A stretch of 64,000 nucleotides of DNA from Chitinophagaceae bacterium UBA2375. Its GTDB lineage: Bacteria > Bacteroidota > Bacteroidia > Chitinophagales > Chitinophagaceae. Below the pieces are notes generated by a model. The model worked only from the letters and a program-made list of their open reading frames with translations, did no database searches and was not told the DNA's origin. Within the stretch, counting starts at the first letter, position 1; each line of letters opens with the position of its first letter. The stretch is taken from NCBI GenBank assembly GCA_002343985.1, contig DDTB01000001.1:1-64000 (forward strand). The letters are read 5' to 3'. The position numbers and the translations under genes were made by a program. This document shows positions 26,663-36,954 of this stretch, piece by piece.

Positions 26663-28822
26663 TTATTGCAGGTGCTGCCGCAAATAATCTGTTACTTTCT
26701 GATACAGGTGCGCCCTGTCTTTGCCCAACACATTATGCTCATGGCCGGGATAAATCATATAATCAACCTGAACACCCTGGTCAATGGCGGAACGTACAAA
26801 CTGAACCGAATGCTGCATGACCACAACCGGGTCCTGCATGCCATGAATGAGCAATAATTTACCCTTAAGTTTACCTGCCTGCTTCACAAGGTTTGTTTCA
26901 TTATACCCTTCAGGGTTTTCCTGCGGCTTATCCATATACCTTTCCGTGTACATGATCTCATAATATTTCCAGTCCATTACCGGTCCACCGGCAACTGCCG
27001 CTTTAAACAAACCTGGGTGCGTGAGCATAAACCTTGTTGTCATAAACCCACCGTAACTCCAGCCAAACAAACCCATTCGTGATGTATCCGCAAAAGCCAG
27101 GTTAGACAGATATTTTACCGCGTCCATCATGTCTTCCATCTGCGCTGTTCCCGCTTTCCTGAAAATAGATTGTTCAAAGTCCCGGCCCCTGTTGGCGCTT
27201 CCCCTGGTATCGATTGAGAAAACAAGGTAACCCTGTTGCGCCATATAGTGAAACCAATAATCACCGGCACCGCCATTCCAGGCGTTCAGGATCATTTGTG
27301 CATGAGGGCCACCATACCAGTAAAATACCACAGGATATTTTTTTGTGCTATCGAATCCAGCAGGCGTAAACATGCGGGCATATAAGTCCACACCTGATTT
27401 TCCTTTGATATTGAAAATACTCATATTACCCAGGTTATAAGCCGATAATGGATTTTGTGCCGATAACAGTGATCTGCTCTTTTGGATCAAAGGCCGCATC
27501 ACAGGTACCAGGTTAATCTGCCTGGCCAGGTTGCTGTTACTGAAATTATCAATTACATATTCCCCATCCGGACTAACCTCAGTTTGATGTACACCGGGTT
27601 CCGGGGTTAATAAACGGCTTTGCCCTTTCTTTATATCGAGCAGGTAGAGGTTCCTGTTCAATGGAGATTGTTGTGTGGAAACGTAAAAAAGATGTTGCCC
27701 TTTTCCATCGAAACCCTTAACCTGTGTCACTTCCCATTCCCCTGAAGTTAATTTTCGGATAAGCTTTCCCGTTATGTCGTACAAATACAAATGGTTCCAT
27801 CCATCACGGCGGCTCTGCCAGATAAACTGGCTGGGTTGATTCTTCAGAAACAACATTGGTACCAATGGTTCCACATATTTATCATGCACTTCCTCAAACA
27901 GTGTCCGCATGTATTGCCCGGTTCTGGCATCAAACTGCTTCAGCCACATATGGTTTTGTTCGCGGTTGACAACAGCGATAAAAATAAACTTGTCATCAGG
28001 GCTCCAGGCAATATTGGTCAGGTACTGTTCACGGGGTTCACCTGTTTGCAACCATACGGTTTGATCAATACCTGCATGATAAACGCCTACGGTCACGTGG
28101 TGACTGGAATCGCCTGCCATCGGGTACCTGATGGGCACATTCTTCGCGGGACGGCTCAACCAATCAGTGATCGGGTATTCCGGTACCATGTGCTGGTCCA
28201 TTCGGTAAAAAGCCAAAGCCTTTCCATCATTACTCCAGAAAGTACCTTTTGAAATCCCGAACTCGCTTTGGTGAACGGACGAAGCATACACGATATCATC
28301 GCTGCCATCGGTGCTGATTTGTTTCATCGCACCGGGCTTGCCCACAAAGAGGTTATGCTCATCAACATAAGCCAGGTATCCCGCACTGCCCTGGTCAAGA
28401 TTTGATTTAGACATGGTGGCCTTATCCAGCAAAACAGTTATCCGACTTGTTTGCGGATCAAATGAAAGCTTTTGTCCTTTATGGGTCATAACCCAGGCCA
28501 ATTGGCTGAACTGTATCGCGGGCATGGATGTTGCGGTATCAATGCCGGCCTGCCTGAGCGAAGCGTTGAGTGTTGACAGGCCGAGCAGTTGCTTCTCCTC
28601 TTTTGCCAAATAAGAACCGGTCATCCATACATCAGAGCCATTCAGTTTTTTCAGGTAAACATATGCATTACTGCCCTTAATAAACTGCAACTGCCGGAGG
28701 TTTTCAGGCGCCAGGCTTGTGCGTGCCTGAAGCATGGCTTCGTTCATGGTTAGCATCTTGCCCTGGGCATAACCAGCCACGATACTTAGTGTACAGAATA
28801 CCGTGAGTAATATACGATTCAT
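26663..28822 (-). CDS. Secreted dipeptidyl-peptidase IV-type serine peptidase (S9)
   Basis: The ATG at 28822 (MNRILLTVFC) gives 719 residues with a signal peptide (cut after GYAQ). The longer frame upstream is unconvincing. An N-terminal beta-propeller (about 40-460) carries the S9B mark FYRMDQHMVPEYP. The alpha/beta hydrolase domain has the nucleophile in GWSYGGF (about 570), the acid in MQDPVVV and the histidine in PGHEHNV, so the triad is complete. Enzymes of this type cut Xaa-Pro or related dipeptides from peptide N-termini in the periplasm. Together with the S66 and M43 proteins downstream and upstream it makes a peptidase-rich stretch. Confidence 0.92.
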   Translation of the reverse strand: MNRILLTVFCTLSIVAGYAQGKMLTMNEAMLQARTSLAPENLRQLQFIKGSNAYVYLKKLNGSDVWMTGSYLAKEEKQLLGLSTLNASLRQAGIDTATSMPAIQFSQLAWVMTHKGQKLSFDPQTSRITVLLDKATMSKSNLDQGSAGYLAYVDEHNLFVGKPGAMKQISTDGSDDIVYASSVHQSEFGISKGTFWSNDGKALAFYRMDQHMVPEYPITDWLSRPAKNVPIRYPMAGDSSHHVTVGVYHAGIDQTVWLQTGEPREQYLTNIAWSPDDKFIFIAVVNREQNHMWLKQFDARTGQYMRTLFEEVHDKYVEPLVPMLFLKNQPSQFIWQSRRDGWNHLYLYDITGKLIRKLTSGEWEVTQVKGFDGKGQHLFYVSTQQSPLNRNLYLLDIKKGQSRLLTPEPGVHQTEVSPDGEYVIDNFSNSNLARQINLVPVMRPLIQKSRSLLSAQNPLSAYNLGNMSIFNIKGKSGVDLYARMFTPAGFDSTKKYPVVFYWYGGPHAQMILNAWNGGAGDYWFHYMAQQGYLVFSIDTRGSANRGRDFEQSIFRKAGTAQMEDMMDAVKYLSNLAFADTSRMGLFGWSYGGFMTTRFMLTHPGLFKAAVAGGPVMDWKYYEIMYTERYMDKPQENPEGYNETNLVKQAGKLKGKLLLIHGMQDPVVVMQHSVQFVRSAIDQGVQVDYMIYPGHEHNVLGKDRAHLYQKVTDYLRQHLQ

Positions 28823-28872
28823 GTCTAAACAGATTTTGATTAAAAGTACAATTATTTGCCCATGGCCGGGAA

Positions 28873-29904
28873 TCAGATCATGCTCAGGGTAACGCCATCC
28901 CCTGAAACCCTGAGTTCGTGGGCCACGCCGCACAGCAGGGGGAAATTATTCTTTTGATGCCCTACCGGGAACTGAAAGCAAACAGGGTATTTGTATTCCG
29001 AAACCTTCTCAAGAATGATTTGCTCAAGGCCCATACCAAACTCTTCACCGGGGTCATCTGGCTTGATGCGGAAACCGCCAATAATCAAACCAGCCAGGTG
29101 CTCCAGCTTTCCGGCCCTTTTCAAAGTCCAGAACATACGGTCCAGGCTGTACAGGTATTCACCGGTATCTTCCAGGAAAAGGATTTTATTTTTAGTATGG
29201 ATATCTGACTCAGACGACAATAAACTATCGATCACTTTAAGGTTCCCTCCTACCAGGACAGCCCTGGCCACACCCTGCCTGTTTTGAGGATGCGCGCTTA
29301 TTTCCAGTGGCTTAAAATTTCCTGTTAAGGCATCGTAAATCCTGTCAATGCTTTCCTTTTGTACATCATCTGCCTGCAACCAGTCTTTGGGAAAACTGTT
29401 GCACATTTTAGCGTGCAATGTGGCAATACCCGTATGCCGGTGAATATGGCTATGCAATACGGTGGCATCGCTGAATCCAATTACCCATTTGGGATGCTTT
29501 CTGAATTTTTTGAAATGCAACTGATCTATGATCCTCACCAAACCATATCCTCCCCTGGCAAGCAAAATGGCATTCACACCCGGATCATCGAGCATTTCCT
29601 GTAAGTCTTGCGCACGCTCCTTATCCGTTCCGCCAAAACTTCCGTCACGCTTACCAACGGTCATGCCTACACGAACTTTGAACCCCCAAAGCTCCAAACG
29701 GGCAATGGCCGGGGCGATATCTTCCAAAAGGATAAATCCCGCGGGACTGCAAATGCCGATGGTATCTCCGGTCTTGAGTGAAGGGGGTTGACTGGGTGAT
29801 TCTTCAGGGATTAAGCCTGGAATACCCGCACTTGGCTGAAAACCGGCCAGCGTTAGTGCGAGGCCCGCCGGTACAACCCTGCGTATGAAATGCTTCCGCT
29901 TCAT
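28873..29904 (-). CDS. Exported S66 LD-carboxypeptidase
   Basis: A 343-residue S66 family peptidase with an N-terminal export signal (about 1-27). The stretch FIRRVVPAGLALTLAG has a twin-arginine-like look, though Sec export is equally possible. The nucleophile serine lies in IGFSDATVLHSH (about 161). The glutamate is in FLEDTGEYLYSLDR and the histidine in PVGHQKNNFPLLCG. S66 enzymes remove the terminal D-alanine from murein tetrapeptides, or cut related LD or gamma bonds. A second, unexported paralogue lies at 44568. The gene sits between a secreted M43 protease and a DPP4-type peptidase, all on the minus strand. Confidence 0.88.
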   Translation of the reverse strand: MKRKHFIRRVVPAGLALTLAGFQPSAGIPGLIPEESPSQPPSLKTGDTIGICSPAGFILLEDIAPAIARLELWGFKVRVGMTVGKRDGSFGGTDKERAQDLQEMLDDPGVNAILLARGGYGLVRIIDQLHFKKFRKHPKWVIGFSDATVLHSHIHRHTGIATLHAKMCNSFPKDWLQADDVQKESIDRIYDALTGNFKPLEISAHPQNRQGVARAVLVGGNLKVIDSLLSSESDIHTKNKILFLEDTGEYLYSLDRMFWTLKRAGKLEHLAGLIIGGFRIKPDDPGEEFGMGLEQIILEKVSEYKYPVCFQFPVGHQKNNFPLLCGVAHELRVSGDGVTLSMI

Positions 29905-29940
29905 GCGGTAAATGTATGTTAATTAGAAAACTTCAACGTG

Positions 29941-32900
29941 CTACCTGATTAAGACCACTGTTCCCTGCATTTGTATCAACCGCCCATTGATTGCCTCTCC
30001 TTTGATGATCCAGGTGAATGTACCGTTATCCTGTGGCTTCCCTTTAAAGCTGCCGTCCCAGCCTTGAGTTGGGTCAGCACTTGTGTAAACCATTTGTCCG
30101 TACCGGTTAAATACCCTGAAAAAATCCGTTCTTCGGATACCCACCGGGAACGCGGCAAACCTGTCGTTCAACCCATCTCCATTGGGTGTAAACGCATTGG
30201 GAATATAATAGGCCGGACCGTTGAACACTTTGATCCATATCGAGTCGTAACCCTTGCAACCCTTATCATCTGTGACTTCCAGCCTGAAAATATAGAGGGA
30301 GTCCGTCAGCCTGACCTGTGGGTTTGCTGACTGTGCGTTGCTCACCCAGGCAGTCGGCGGCGACCATGTCCATTCATAACTTCCATTCCCAATGGCCTGA
30401 AGGCTGAAAACCGCTTGCCGGATCGCGATGCTATCAGCCCTGATCCCTGCCGATACAGGAGGTTGAACCAGCAGGTTCACGTAAACCGTGTCAAAACATG
30501 TTCCCCCGTCTCCTACCTGCAATTGATACATGCCTGTTTCATTGACCTGCGCAGGATTCAATACCGGCAAACCATTTAATTGCCAGGGTTCCAAAATCGT
30601 GTATGCCTGGAGGTTATAGATGGCATTAAGGTTAACTGTTTGATTATTGCAAACCACAAGCGCCGTATCGTCCAATGGATCAAACTGGCCGTAGCGCAAA
30701 ACAGCGAAGCTCTCATCAGCAACGCATGGCGGGCTTCCGTTGATGCGATATGAGAACCGGTAAATACCCGGCGCAAAAGGCTGGCTGAAAACACCTGTAA
30801 GCGGATCCAGTGTACCGCCTGTGCCGGAAACCAGAGACCATATACCTCCGGGTTGTTCATCTTCAATAATATCGAACAGCCGGACCGAATTCACCTGGCT
30901 ATCGCACAAGGATATTTCACCATCAAGTCCTGCATCAGGCTGAACCGATACCGTAATGTCAACAAAGGCCGTGTCGTTGCCGCAACCATTGGCGCCGGCA
31001 AGCACATACCTGAACCTGCTGCTGGTAGCCGTTGCCGTTATGGAAAAACTTCCTGCTGCCGCGTTAAATATGCCTCCCGTACCGGTTACACGCGCCCAGG
31101 CACCCCCTGGCTGTGCGGCGTTCAGGAGATTCAATAAATTTATCGTCTGTGCGTTACCGTTACATACAGTCAAAGCGCCGTCATCACCGGCCCCGGAAGC
31201 AGGAACAAGCTGAATGACTGCTATACTGGAGTCAGGCCTGTTACAACCCGCGGATTCGGGAATGATATATTGGAACGCACTGTTTGTGGCGGACGCCCCG
31301 GGTAAAAAAGTGCCGGCAACCGCGTCAAAAACACCACCCGTGCCACTTAGCCTGACCCAATACCCGCCGGGTTGTTCACCGGTGATGATATCTGCAAGAT
31401 TTACCGGTGCGCTGATATTATTACAAACCGACAAAGTACCGTCCTGCCCTGCATTTGAAGGGCCGGGATTGACAAGGTTTACCTGCAAGCTTCCATTCAG
31501 CGTGCAGCCTGATTCCGTTACTTGAAGGCTGATATTTCTTGTGCCAGCCGTTTGCCCAAATAAAATCTGTACAGTATGCACAGCTATCCCTGAAGATGGC
31601 TGCCGGATTTGGCCCTGGCCCGCCATTGTCCATGAATATGAAGCCTGGTCAATCGCTATACTGCTGTATGTATAATCCGGCACTAAGCTTCCAATGCAAA
31701 TGCTGACAGGCCCTGTGATGGGCAGCGCCTGGTTTGGATCCAGCGCCCTGATGGTTTGCGTAATCGCTTGTGCAGGCCACCAAACAGACTGTCCGCATCC
31801 CCTCACCTGGAACTGTACGCTAACGCTGTAATTTCCGGGATTGCTGTATGCATGTGTTACTGGTTGATTGGCCGCGGATAAGACTACAGGTGAACCATCG
31901 CCAAAATCCCAGCGAAGGGAATCAGCAGCCCAACGCGCGCTATCCTGCAAGTGAAATGAAAAACTATTGCAAGAAAGCCTAACCGGTACAAAATCCACAG
32001 AAGCCATAGCTGGAGGGCATTGTACGGTCTCCTGCATATTCCAGAAATTTAAACCGAGGTTAATGGGCAATGATGGGGTTAACTGCGCGGCTGGTATGGC
32101 AATGCTGGTTTGTGCCAGCCCTGCAACACGGTCAATCCTGGCAAGGCCATTGCTGCCCACACCATAACCACGAGGTTTATATAAAGTATAGATTTCACCA
32201 TCCGGGCCATGCGAGAAACGGCTGTACTGCACATTATCACCAAAATTGCTGACCTGTCCTGTAAGCAGGTCCATATCCAGTAAACCCGTATTTGGGAAAC
32301 CCGCGGTTTTGCTTAAATACACATGTGTGTCATCATAAAAAATAATGCCACCGGGATAAGGCAAACCATAGGCATCCATATTATAAATCAGGGCTGAACC
32401 TGTAAACATACCGAGCCTGTTATCGAAACCGAGGCTGGCGATACTTACGCCAAAACCAGCGCTCATATATTTAAATGCAATACGGTTATGTCCCGGGTTT
32501 GCCACCACTCCCTGGCCGGCAGGCATCATGCTTCCATTGCCAACCTGCAGCACCTGCTTTTGTGTAATGCCGGCAGGATTCAACAAGTATGATACTATAT
32601 GCAATGACCCATTAAGCGCGGCCACCGGAAATACCAACCAATAATCACGCCCATTGGCATGTGGTATCGCGGTAACCTGTTCATTAAACGAATTTTGATT
32701 GAAATTGGTCACCATACCAGCGGGTGCGTTGAAACTGATGGGACAAGTATATGGCGCTACGCTGATGGAACCGTTCACATCAATCACATAAATGGCATGC
32801 GATGGGTAATCATTGGCAACGCCAATTAATGCAGGATCATTCCATCCCTTGTTGGGAATGATGAGCAGGTATTGTTTGGGATGGCCCGGGTTGGGTATGC

Positions 32901-34662
32901 AAACAATTTGTCCGGATGAATTGTACACACCTCCCAAGGGATGCAAAGGACTTGCATTGACCTGGTTAAAAGCGGCATCATAAACATTCACCCCATTGGT
33001 AAAAAATAAGATTTCGCCGGTGGCCGGATCCGTAATGGTTACATAGGATTCCTGGTTGCCATCGAAGATGCTGTCTAGTGGCGCCGGTGCAAATGGCTTT
33101 GGCGTGCCGTCACTGAAATCTATTCCCACATGTCCCCAGCCAAATATCCATTTTTGCTGGTCTTTTCGGCACTCCTGCAGGTTGCAGGCCAATACCTGTA
33201 TATTTTGCTGGTATGAACGTACGAGGCTGCCCGACTGGCTGGCTGTCAGCTCTACCACATAACTGCCCCTATTCGTAAACGTTATGTCGGTTACCGGTGC
33301 ATTGGGAGCGCTGATGCTAACGCCTGCAGACGGCGTGACCGTCCATTGCCATTGGTTTGCCAGGTTTGCGGGTGTACCATGTCCGATATTACTGAAAGTT
33401 GCCGCCTGCCCGACACAAAAAACAGAGGGCATGGTAAACTCAGGAATCACCGTGCCGGAAAAACACCCACCCGGGCCCAATACGCCCGTGGCCAACACAT
33501 TCTCTTCAGATACAAGGGAAGCCCTCACCGTATTCAACATGGCGTGCATGCGTTCCCGTTGGCCCGCCGTAAATGTGTTTAACAATGGATCCGGACTGTA
33601 ATACATAAAATTCTCGGGCATATCCGAAACAGCACATCCCACACTGCCACCCGGCTGGTCGCAGGGGTTTGTATCGCAAACCAGGTCGCCGGTTAACTGG
33701 CATTGGCCGGGAATGGAAGACTGGCATTCATGAAATGTATGATACAAACCCAGGTAATGGCCAACTTCATGCACCAGTATCCTGCCCAGGTCAGACTGGC
33801 TGCTGCTTTGTCCGCCAGGACATGCGGGATTCGCATTGGGTTGCAGGTTGAAATTATTTCCCGGAACCAAGTTGTCTCCAAACACATCGCTGCGCATAAC
33901 CACACCATCTATCACCCTGGGGATCGGACCATTGTAACCCGCTATGTTGGCGTAACCCTGTATCCCCGGGCAATCGCCTGAGGGAACGGGAGCGCCAAAC
34001 CGAATGGCTGTCAGCACCCAAATATTCAGGTATTGCGTGGAAGGAAATGCGGAGCCGGGTTGAGTGAGGTTCGCCAATGCCGTTTGGCCTGCCACACTGT
34101 ACTCATGGCGGGAATTGGCCGGGCTGTTGTACCGCATGACGCCTGGTTCGGCTGGGTTCGTCCATGCCTGACCGTTACCCGGGTTTTGTGCGAGGCAAAA
34201 ACGTATGCGTGTATCCACGGAAAAAGCGCCAGGCGTGACAGCAGCGTACTGTGTACCTGCAAGTGCCTGGTAATAGTTTAAGCTGCCGTTGTATTTCGAA
34301 AAACCCGCATTCAACGCGTCGATCTGGCTCCTGATCTGGTCATAACTGATATTCGTACCCGAACCAAGCGGTTCCCCATTGTGCACAACATGTACTACAA
34401 CTGGTATGATAAAATCAGGGCCATTGGGAAAGTAGCGTCCGGTGCCATTTCGCGAAGATTGTTTATTGTTAATCCAATCCCGTATATCCCTGTTTCGCGA
34501 TTCTTCCAACTCTGTAAAAATGGGAAATGCCTGTTGCAGGTATTGACTGACTTCATCCGTTGCGCAGCGGGTAACCTGGCCCTTGCCTGGAGCCTGTCCG
34601 AATACACCCGTCATCCACAAACAGGCTATTATTAAACCCGAAACGATTTTGATCCTTCGCAT
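29941..34662 (-). CDS. Secreted M43 metalloprotease with repeat modules and T9SS type B sorting domain
   Basis: A 1573-residue secreted protein with a signal peptide cut near GVFGQA. A pappalysin-type M43 domain carries the zinc motif HEVGHYLGLYH (about 293-303), a Cys-rich part and a Met-turn-like MPENFMYYSPD. A PKD-like Ig domain follows (about 420-490). A long beta-rich middle (about 495-880) begins near WIFGWGHVGIDFSDG. A second PKD-like domain has WDFGDGSPV. Then come three tandem modules, each with the core QPGG-W-L/V-G-TGG (about 1105-1330). The C-terminus is a gliding-motility-associated sorting domain with NAFTPNGDGLNDRF, matching type B type IX secretion. It should be cleaved or kept at the cell surface. 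Confidence 0.88.
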   Translation of the reverse strand: MRRIKIVSGLIIACLWMTGVFGQAPGKGQVTRCATDEVSQYLQQAFPIFTELEESRNRDIRDWINNKQSSRNGTGRYFPNGPDFIIPVVVHVVHNGEPLGSGTNISYDQIRSQIDALNAGFSKYNGSLNYYQALAGTQYAAVTPGAFSVDTRIRFCLAQNPGNGQAWTNPAEPGVMRYNSPANSRHEYSVAGQTALANLTQPGSAFPSTQYLNIWVLTAIRFGAPVPSGDCPGIQGYANIAGYNGPIPRVIDGVVMRSDVFGDNLVPGNNFNLQPNANPACPGGQSSSQSDLGRILVHEVGHYLGLYHTFHECQSSIPGQCQLTGDLVCDTNPCDQPGGSVGCAVSDMPENFMYYSPDPLLNTFTAGQRERMHAMLNTVRASLVSEENVLATGVLGPGGCFSGTVIPEFTMPSVFCVGQAATFSNIGHGTPANLANQWQWTVTPSAGVSISAPNAPVTDITFTNRGSYVVELTASQSGSLVRSYQQNIQVLACNLQECRKDQQKWIFGWGHVGIDFSDGTPKPFAPAPLDSIFDGNQESYVTITDPATGEILFFTNGVNVYDAAFNQVNASPLHPLGGVYNSSGQIVCIPNPGHPKQYLLIIPNKGWNDPALIGVANDYPSHAIYVIDVNGSISVAPYTCPISFNAPAGMVTNFNQNSFNEQVTAIPHANGRDYWLVFPVAALNGSLHIVSYLLNPAGITQKQVLQVGNGSMMPAGQGVVANPGHNRIAFKYMSAGFGVSIASLGFDNRLGMFTGSALIYNMDAYGLPYPGGIIFYDDTHVYLSKTAGFPNTGLLDMDLLTGQVSNFGDNVQYSRFSHGPDGEIYTLYKPRGYGVGSNGLARIDRVAGLAQTSIAIPAAQLTPSLPINLGLNFWNMQETVQCPPAMASVDFVPVRLSCNSFSFHLQDSARWAADSLRWDFGDGSPVVLSAANQPVTHAYSNPGNYSVSVQFQVRGCGQSVWWPAQAITQTIRALDPNQALPITGPVSICIGSLVPDYTYSSIAIDQASYSWTMAGQGQIRQPSSGIAVHTVQILFGQTAGTRNISLQVTESGCTLNGSLQVNLVNPGPSNAGQDGTLSVCNNISAPVNLADIITGEQPGGYWVRLSGTGGVFDAVAGTFLPGASATNSAFQYIIPESAGCNRPDSSIAVIQLVPASGAGDDGALTVCNGNAQTINLLNLLNAAQPGGAWARVTGTGGIFNAAAGSFSITATATSSRFRYVLAGANGCGNDTAFVDITVSVQPDAGLDGEISLCDSQVNSVRLFDIIEDEQPGGIWSLVSGTGGTLDPLTGVFSQPFAPGIYRFSYRINGSPPCVADESFAVLRYGQFDPLDDTALVVCNNQTVNLNAIYNLQAYTILEPWQLNGLPVLNPAQVNETGMYQLQVGDGGTCFDTVYVNLLVQPPVSAGIRADSIAIRQAVFSLQAIGNGSYEWTWSPPTAWVSNAQSANPQVRLTDSLYIFRLEVTDDKGCKGYDSIWIKVFNGPAYYIPNAFTPNGDGLNDRFAAFPVGIRRTDFFRVFNRYGQMVYTSADPTQGWDGSFKGKPQDNGTFTWIIKGEAINGRLIQMQGTVVLIR

Positions 34663-34709
34663 AAACAGCCAATAAATATAAGAAATTTATGATACCTTAA
34701 CCAGACAGA

Positions 34710-34740
34710 TTGGGCATTTCAGGGCTTTCCGGTATTTTTG
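34710..34740 (+). promoter_or_regulatory. Promoter of metG
   Basis: TTGG at 34710-34713, a 19-base spacer, then TATTTTTG at 34733-34740, a perfect TANNTTTG box. The start codon is 54 bases downstream. I see no T-box-like leader. Confidence 0.6.
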
Positions 34741-34794
34741 CAGCCGCTCCGGCAGGCATAAAACCACCTAGACGCCGGTTCCCGATCATTATAT

Positions 34795-36954
34795 ATGCAA
34801 CAGCCAGCCAGATACCTGATTACCTCCGCCCTTCCCTACGCGAACGGGCCTAAACATATCGGACATCTCGCGGGGGCCTATCTCCCCGCGGATATTTATG
34901 TACGTTACCTGAGGTCCGCGGGCAGGGATGTGGTATTTGTATGCGGAAGTGATGAACATGGGGCCGCTATCACCATGCAGGCCATGAAGGAAAAAACGAC
35001 CCCAAGGGAAATCGTAGACAAGTACCATGCCCTGCTGAAAAGCAATATGGCCGACCTCGGCATTTCATTCGACATTTACCACCGTACGTCCGACCCCCTG
35101 CATCATGAAACAGCCAGGGAGTTTTTTCAATCGCTGAATGACCGAGGCTTGCTCGAGAAAAAATCGACGGAACAGTTTTATGATGAACAGACTGAGACAT
35201 TCCTGGCCGACAGGTATATCATGGGCACATGCCCTGTATGCGGATACGATGGCGCTTACGGCGATCAATGTGAAAAATGCGGCACATCGCTGAGCCCCGA
35301 ACAATTGATACAACCCAGGAGTACACTGAGCGGAGCTCCCCCTGTAAAAAAATCAACCACACACTGGTACCTGCCACTCGACAAGTACGAAACCTTCTTA
35401 CGGGAATGGATACTCGAAAAACATGGCGGCGACTGGAAAGCCAATGTAGTGGGGCAATGCAAAAGCTGGCTTGACGCGGGCCTGCAGCCCAGGGCGGTGA
35501 CGCGCGACCTCGACTGGGGCGTACGTTTGCCGGAAGGTTTACCCGGCTCCGAGGGAAAGGTTTTGTATGTATGGTTCGACGCGCCGATTGGTTATATCAG
35601 CGCCACCAAGCAATGGGCGGCCGATCATCAGAAAGACTGGCAGCCTTACTGGAATTCGCCTGATACCAAACTGGTGCATTTTATTGGCAAAGACAATATT
35701 GTTTTTCATTGCATCATATTCCCTGTAATGCTCTCACTCAAAGGGCATATCCTGCCCGACAATGTGCCCAGCAATGAGTTCATGAACCTGGAAGGCGATA
35801 AGATGAGTACCAGCCGCGGATGGAGCATCGAGATGGATGAATACATCCGTGATTTTGTGCATACGGAAAACGGCGGGCCTATGATGGTGGATGCGCTCAG
35901 GTATTACCTGACGGCCATCGCACCGGAAACCAAAGACAGCGAGTTTACCTGGAAAGGCTTCCAGGACGCGTTGAACAGCGAACTGGTAGCGATTTTCGGC
36001 AATTTCGTGAACCGCACTTTTGTATTGATGCACAAGCTTTGCCAGGGCAAGGTCCCGGCATTGCACCCGTCATGCCTGGATGACGCGGACAAAGCTATGT
36101 TCGCGGCCATGAAAGAAACGGCAGGCCAGGTGTCATCGGGTATTGAACAATATCGTTTCCGCGACGCTTTGTTTGACGTGATTGACCTTGCCCGAAAAGG
36201 AAACAGGTACATGCAGGAAAAAGAACCCTGGATCCTGGCAAAAAAACTGGAGCAAAACGATGCAACGGAAGAAGAGAAAAAAATCGCAAGGGAGAAAATA
36301 GACAATTGCCTGCACACCTGCCTGCAATTAACCGCCAACCTTGCCATCCTGATGAACCCGTTCCTACCCAATACCGCGCGCAGCATGTGCCGGATGATGA
36401 AAGTGGTGGAGAAAATGCTGGATTGGGAAAATGCGGGCAAACCCAAATTACTCAGCGTAGGTTATTCGCTGCGCGCGCCGGAGTTATTATTCAGAAAGAT
36501 GGAAGATAGCGAGGTGCTCATTCAGCTTGAAAAACTGAAAGCCAAAAGCGAAGCCCTGCAACAACAAAAAAACATGAACGAACAAACAACAACCGAAACT
36601 ACCCAACCTGCACATACAGCCCTCAAACCTGAAATCGTATTTGATGATTTCGCCAAAATAGACTTGCGCACGGGTACAATAGTATCGGCGGAGAAAGTTG
36701 AGAAAGCCGATAAACTCCTCAAACTCGAAGTTGACCTGGGTTTCGAAAAACGCACAATCGTAAGTGGCATCGCGCAACATGTAAACCCCACAGAAATTGT
36801 AGGCAAACAGGTAATTGTTGTCGCCAACCTCGCACCCAGAAAAATGCGCGGCATCGAAAGCAACGGCATGATCCTGATGGCGGAAGACGCGCAGGACAAA
36901 TTGCATTTTGTAAGCGCCGACGCCGCGGCTGGAAACGGAAGCACCGTTAGTTAA
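34795..36954 (+). CDS. metG: Methionyl-tRNA synthetase with C-terminal tRNA-binding domain
   Basis: A 719-residue class I synthetase that charges tRNA-Met. The N-terminal catalytic core has the HIGH-type motif GPKHIGHL (about 18-25). The zinc-binding knuckle is CPVCGYDGAYGDQCEKCG and the KMSKS-type loop is DKMSTSRGWS (near 332-341). The anticodon-binding helical domain follows. A linker rich in glutamine and threonine (about 585-610) leads to a Trbp111/EMAPII-like domain (about 615-719, with FAKIDLRTGTIVSAEKVEKA), which aids dimerisation and tRNA binding. Length is typical for the long form. The 3' end overlaps the convergent sulfatase gene by 8 bases. Confidence 0.97.
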   Translation: MQQPARYLITSALPYANGPKHIGHLAGAYLPADIYVRYLRSAGRDVVFVCGSDEHGAAITMQAMKEKTTPREIVDKYHALLKSNMADLGISFDIYHRTSDPLHHETAREFFQSLNDRGLLEKKSTEQFYDEQTETFLADRYIMGTCPVCGYDGAYGDQCEKCGTSLSPEQLIQPRSTLSGAPPVKKSTTHWYLPLDKYETFLREWILEKHGGDWKANVVGQCKSWLDAGLQPRAVTRDLDWGVRLPEGLPGSEGKVLYVWFDAPIGYISATKQWAADHQKDWQPYWNSPDTKLVHFIGKDNIVFHCIIFPVMLSLKGHILPDNVPSNEFMNLEGDKMSTSRGWSIEMDEYIRDFVHTENGGPMMVDALRYYLTAIAPETKDSEFTWKGFQDALNSELVAIFGNFVNRTFVLMHKLCQGKVPALHPSCLDDADKAMFAAMKETAGQVSSGIEQYRFRDALFDVIDLARKGNRYMQEKEPWILAKKLEQNDATEEEKKIAREKIDNCLHTCLQLTANLAILMNPFLPNTARSMCRMMKVVEKMLDWENAGKPKLLSVGYSLRAPELLFRKMEDSEVLIQLEKLKAKSEALQQQKNMNEQTTTETTQPAHTALKPEIVFDDFAKIDLRTGTIVSAEKVEKADKLLKLEVDLGFEKRTIVSGIAQHVNPTEIVGKQVIVVANLAPRKMRGIESNGMILMAEDAQDKLHFVSADAAAGNGSTVS

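Noticed and set aside
28823..28933. N-terminal extension of the DPP4-type peptidase
   Set aside because: It would put about 37 residues before a normal signal peptide and overlap the end of the S66 gene.
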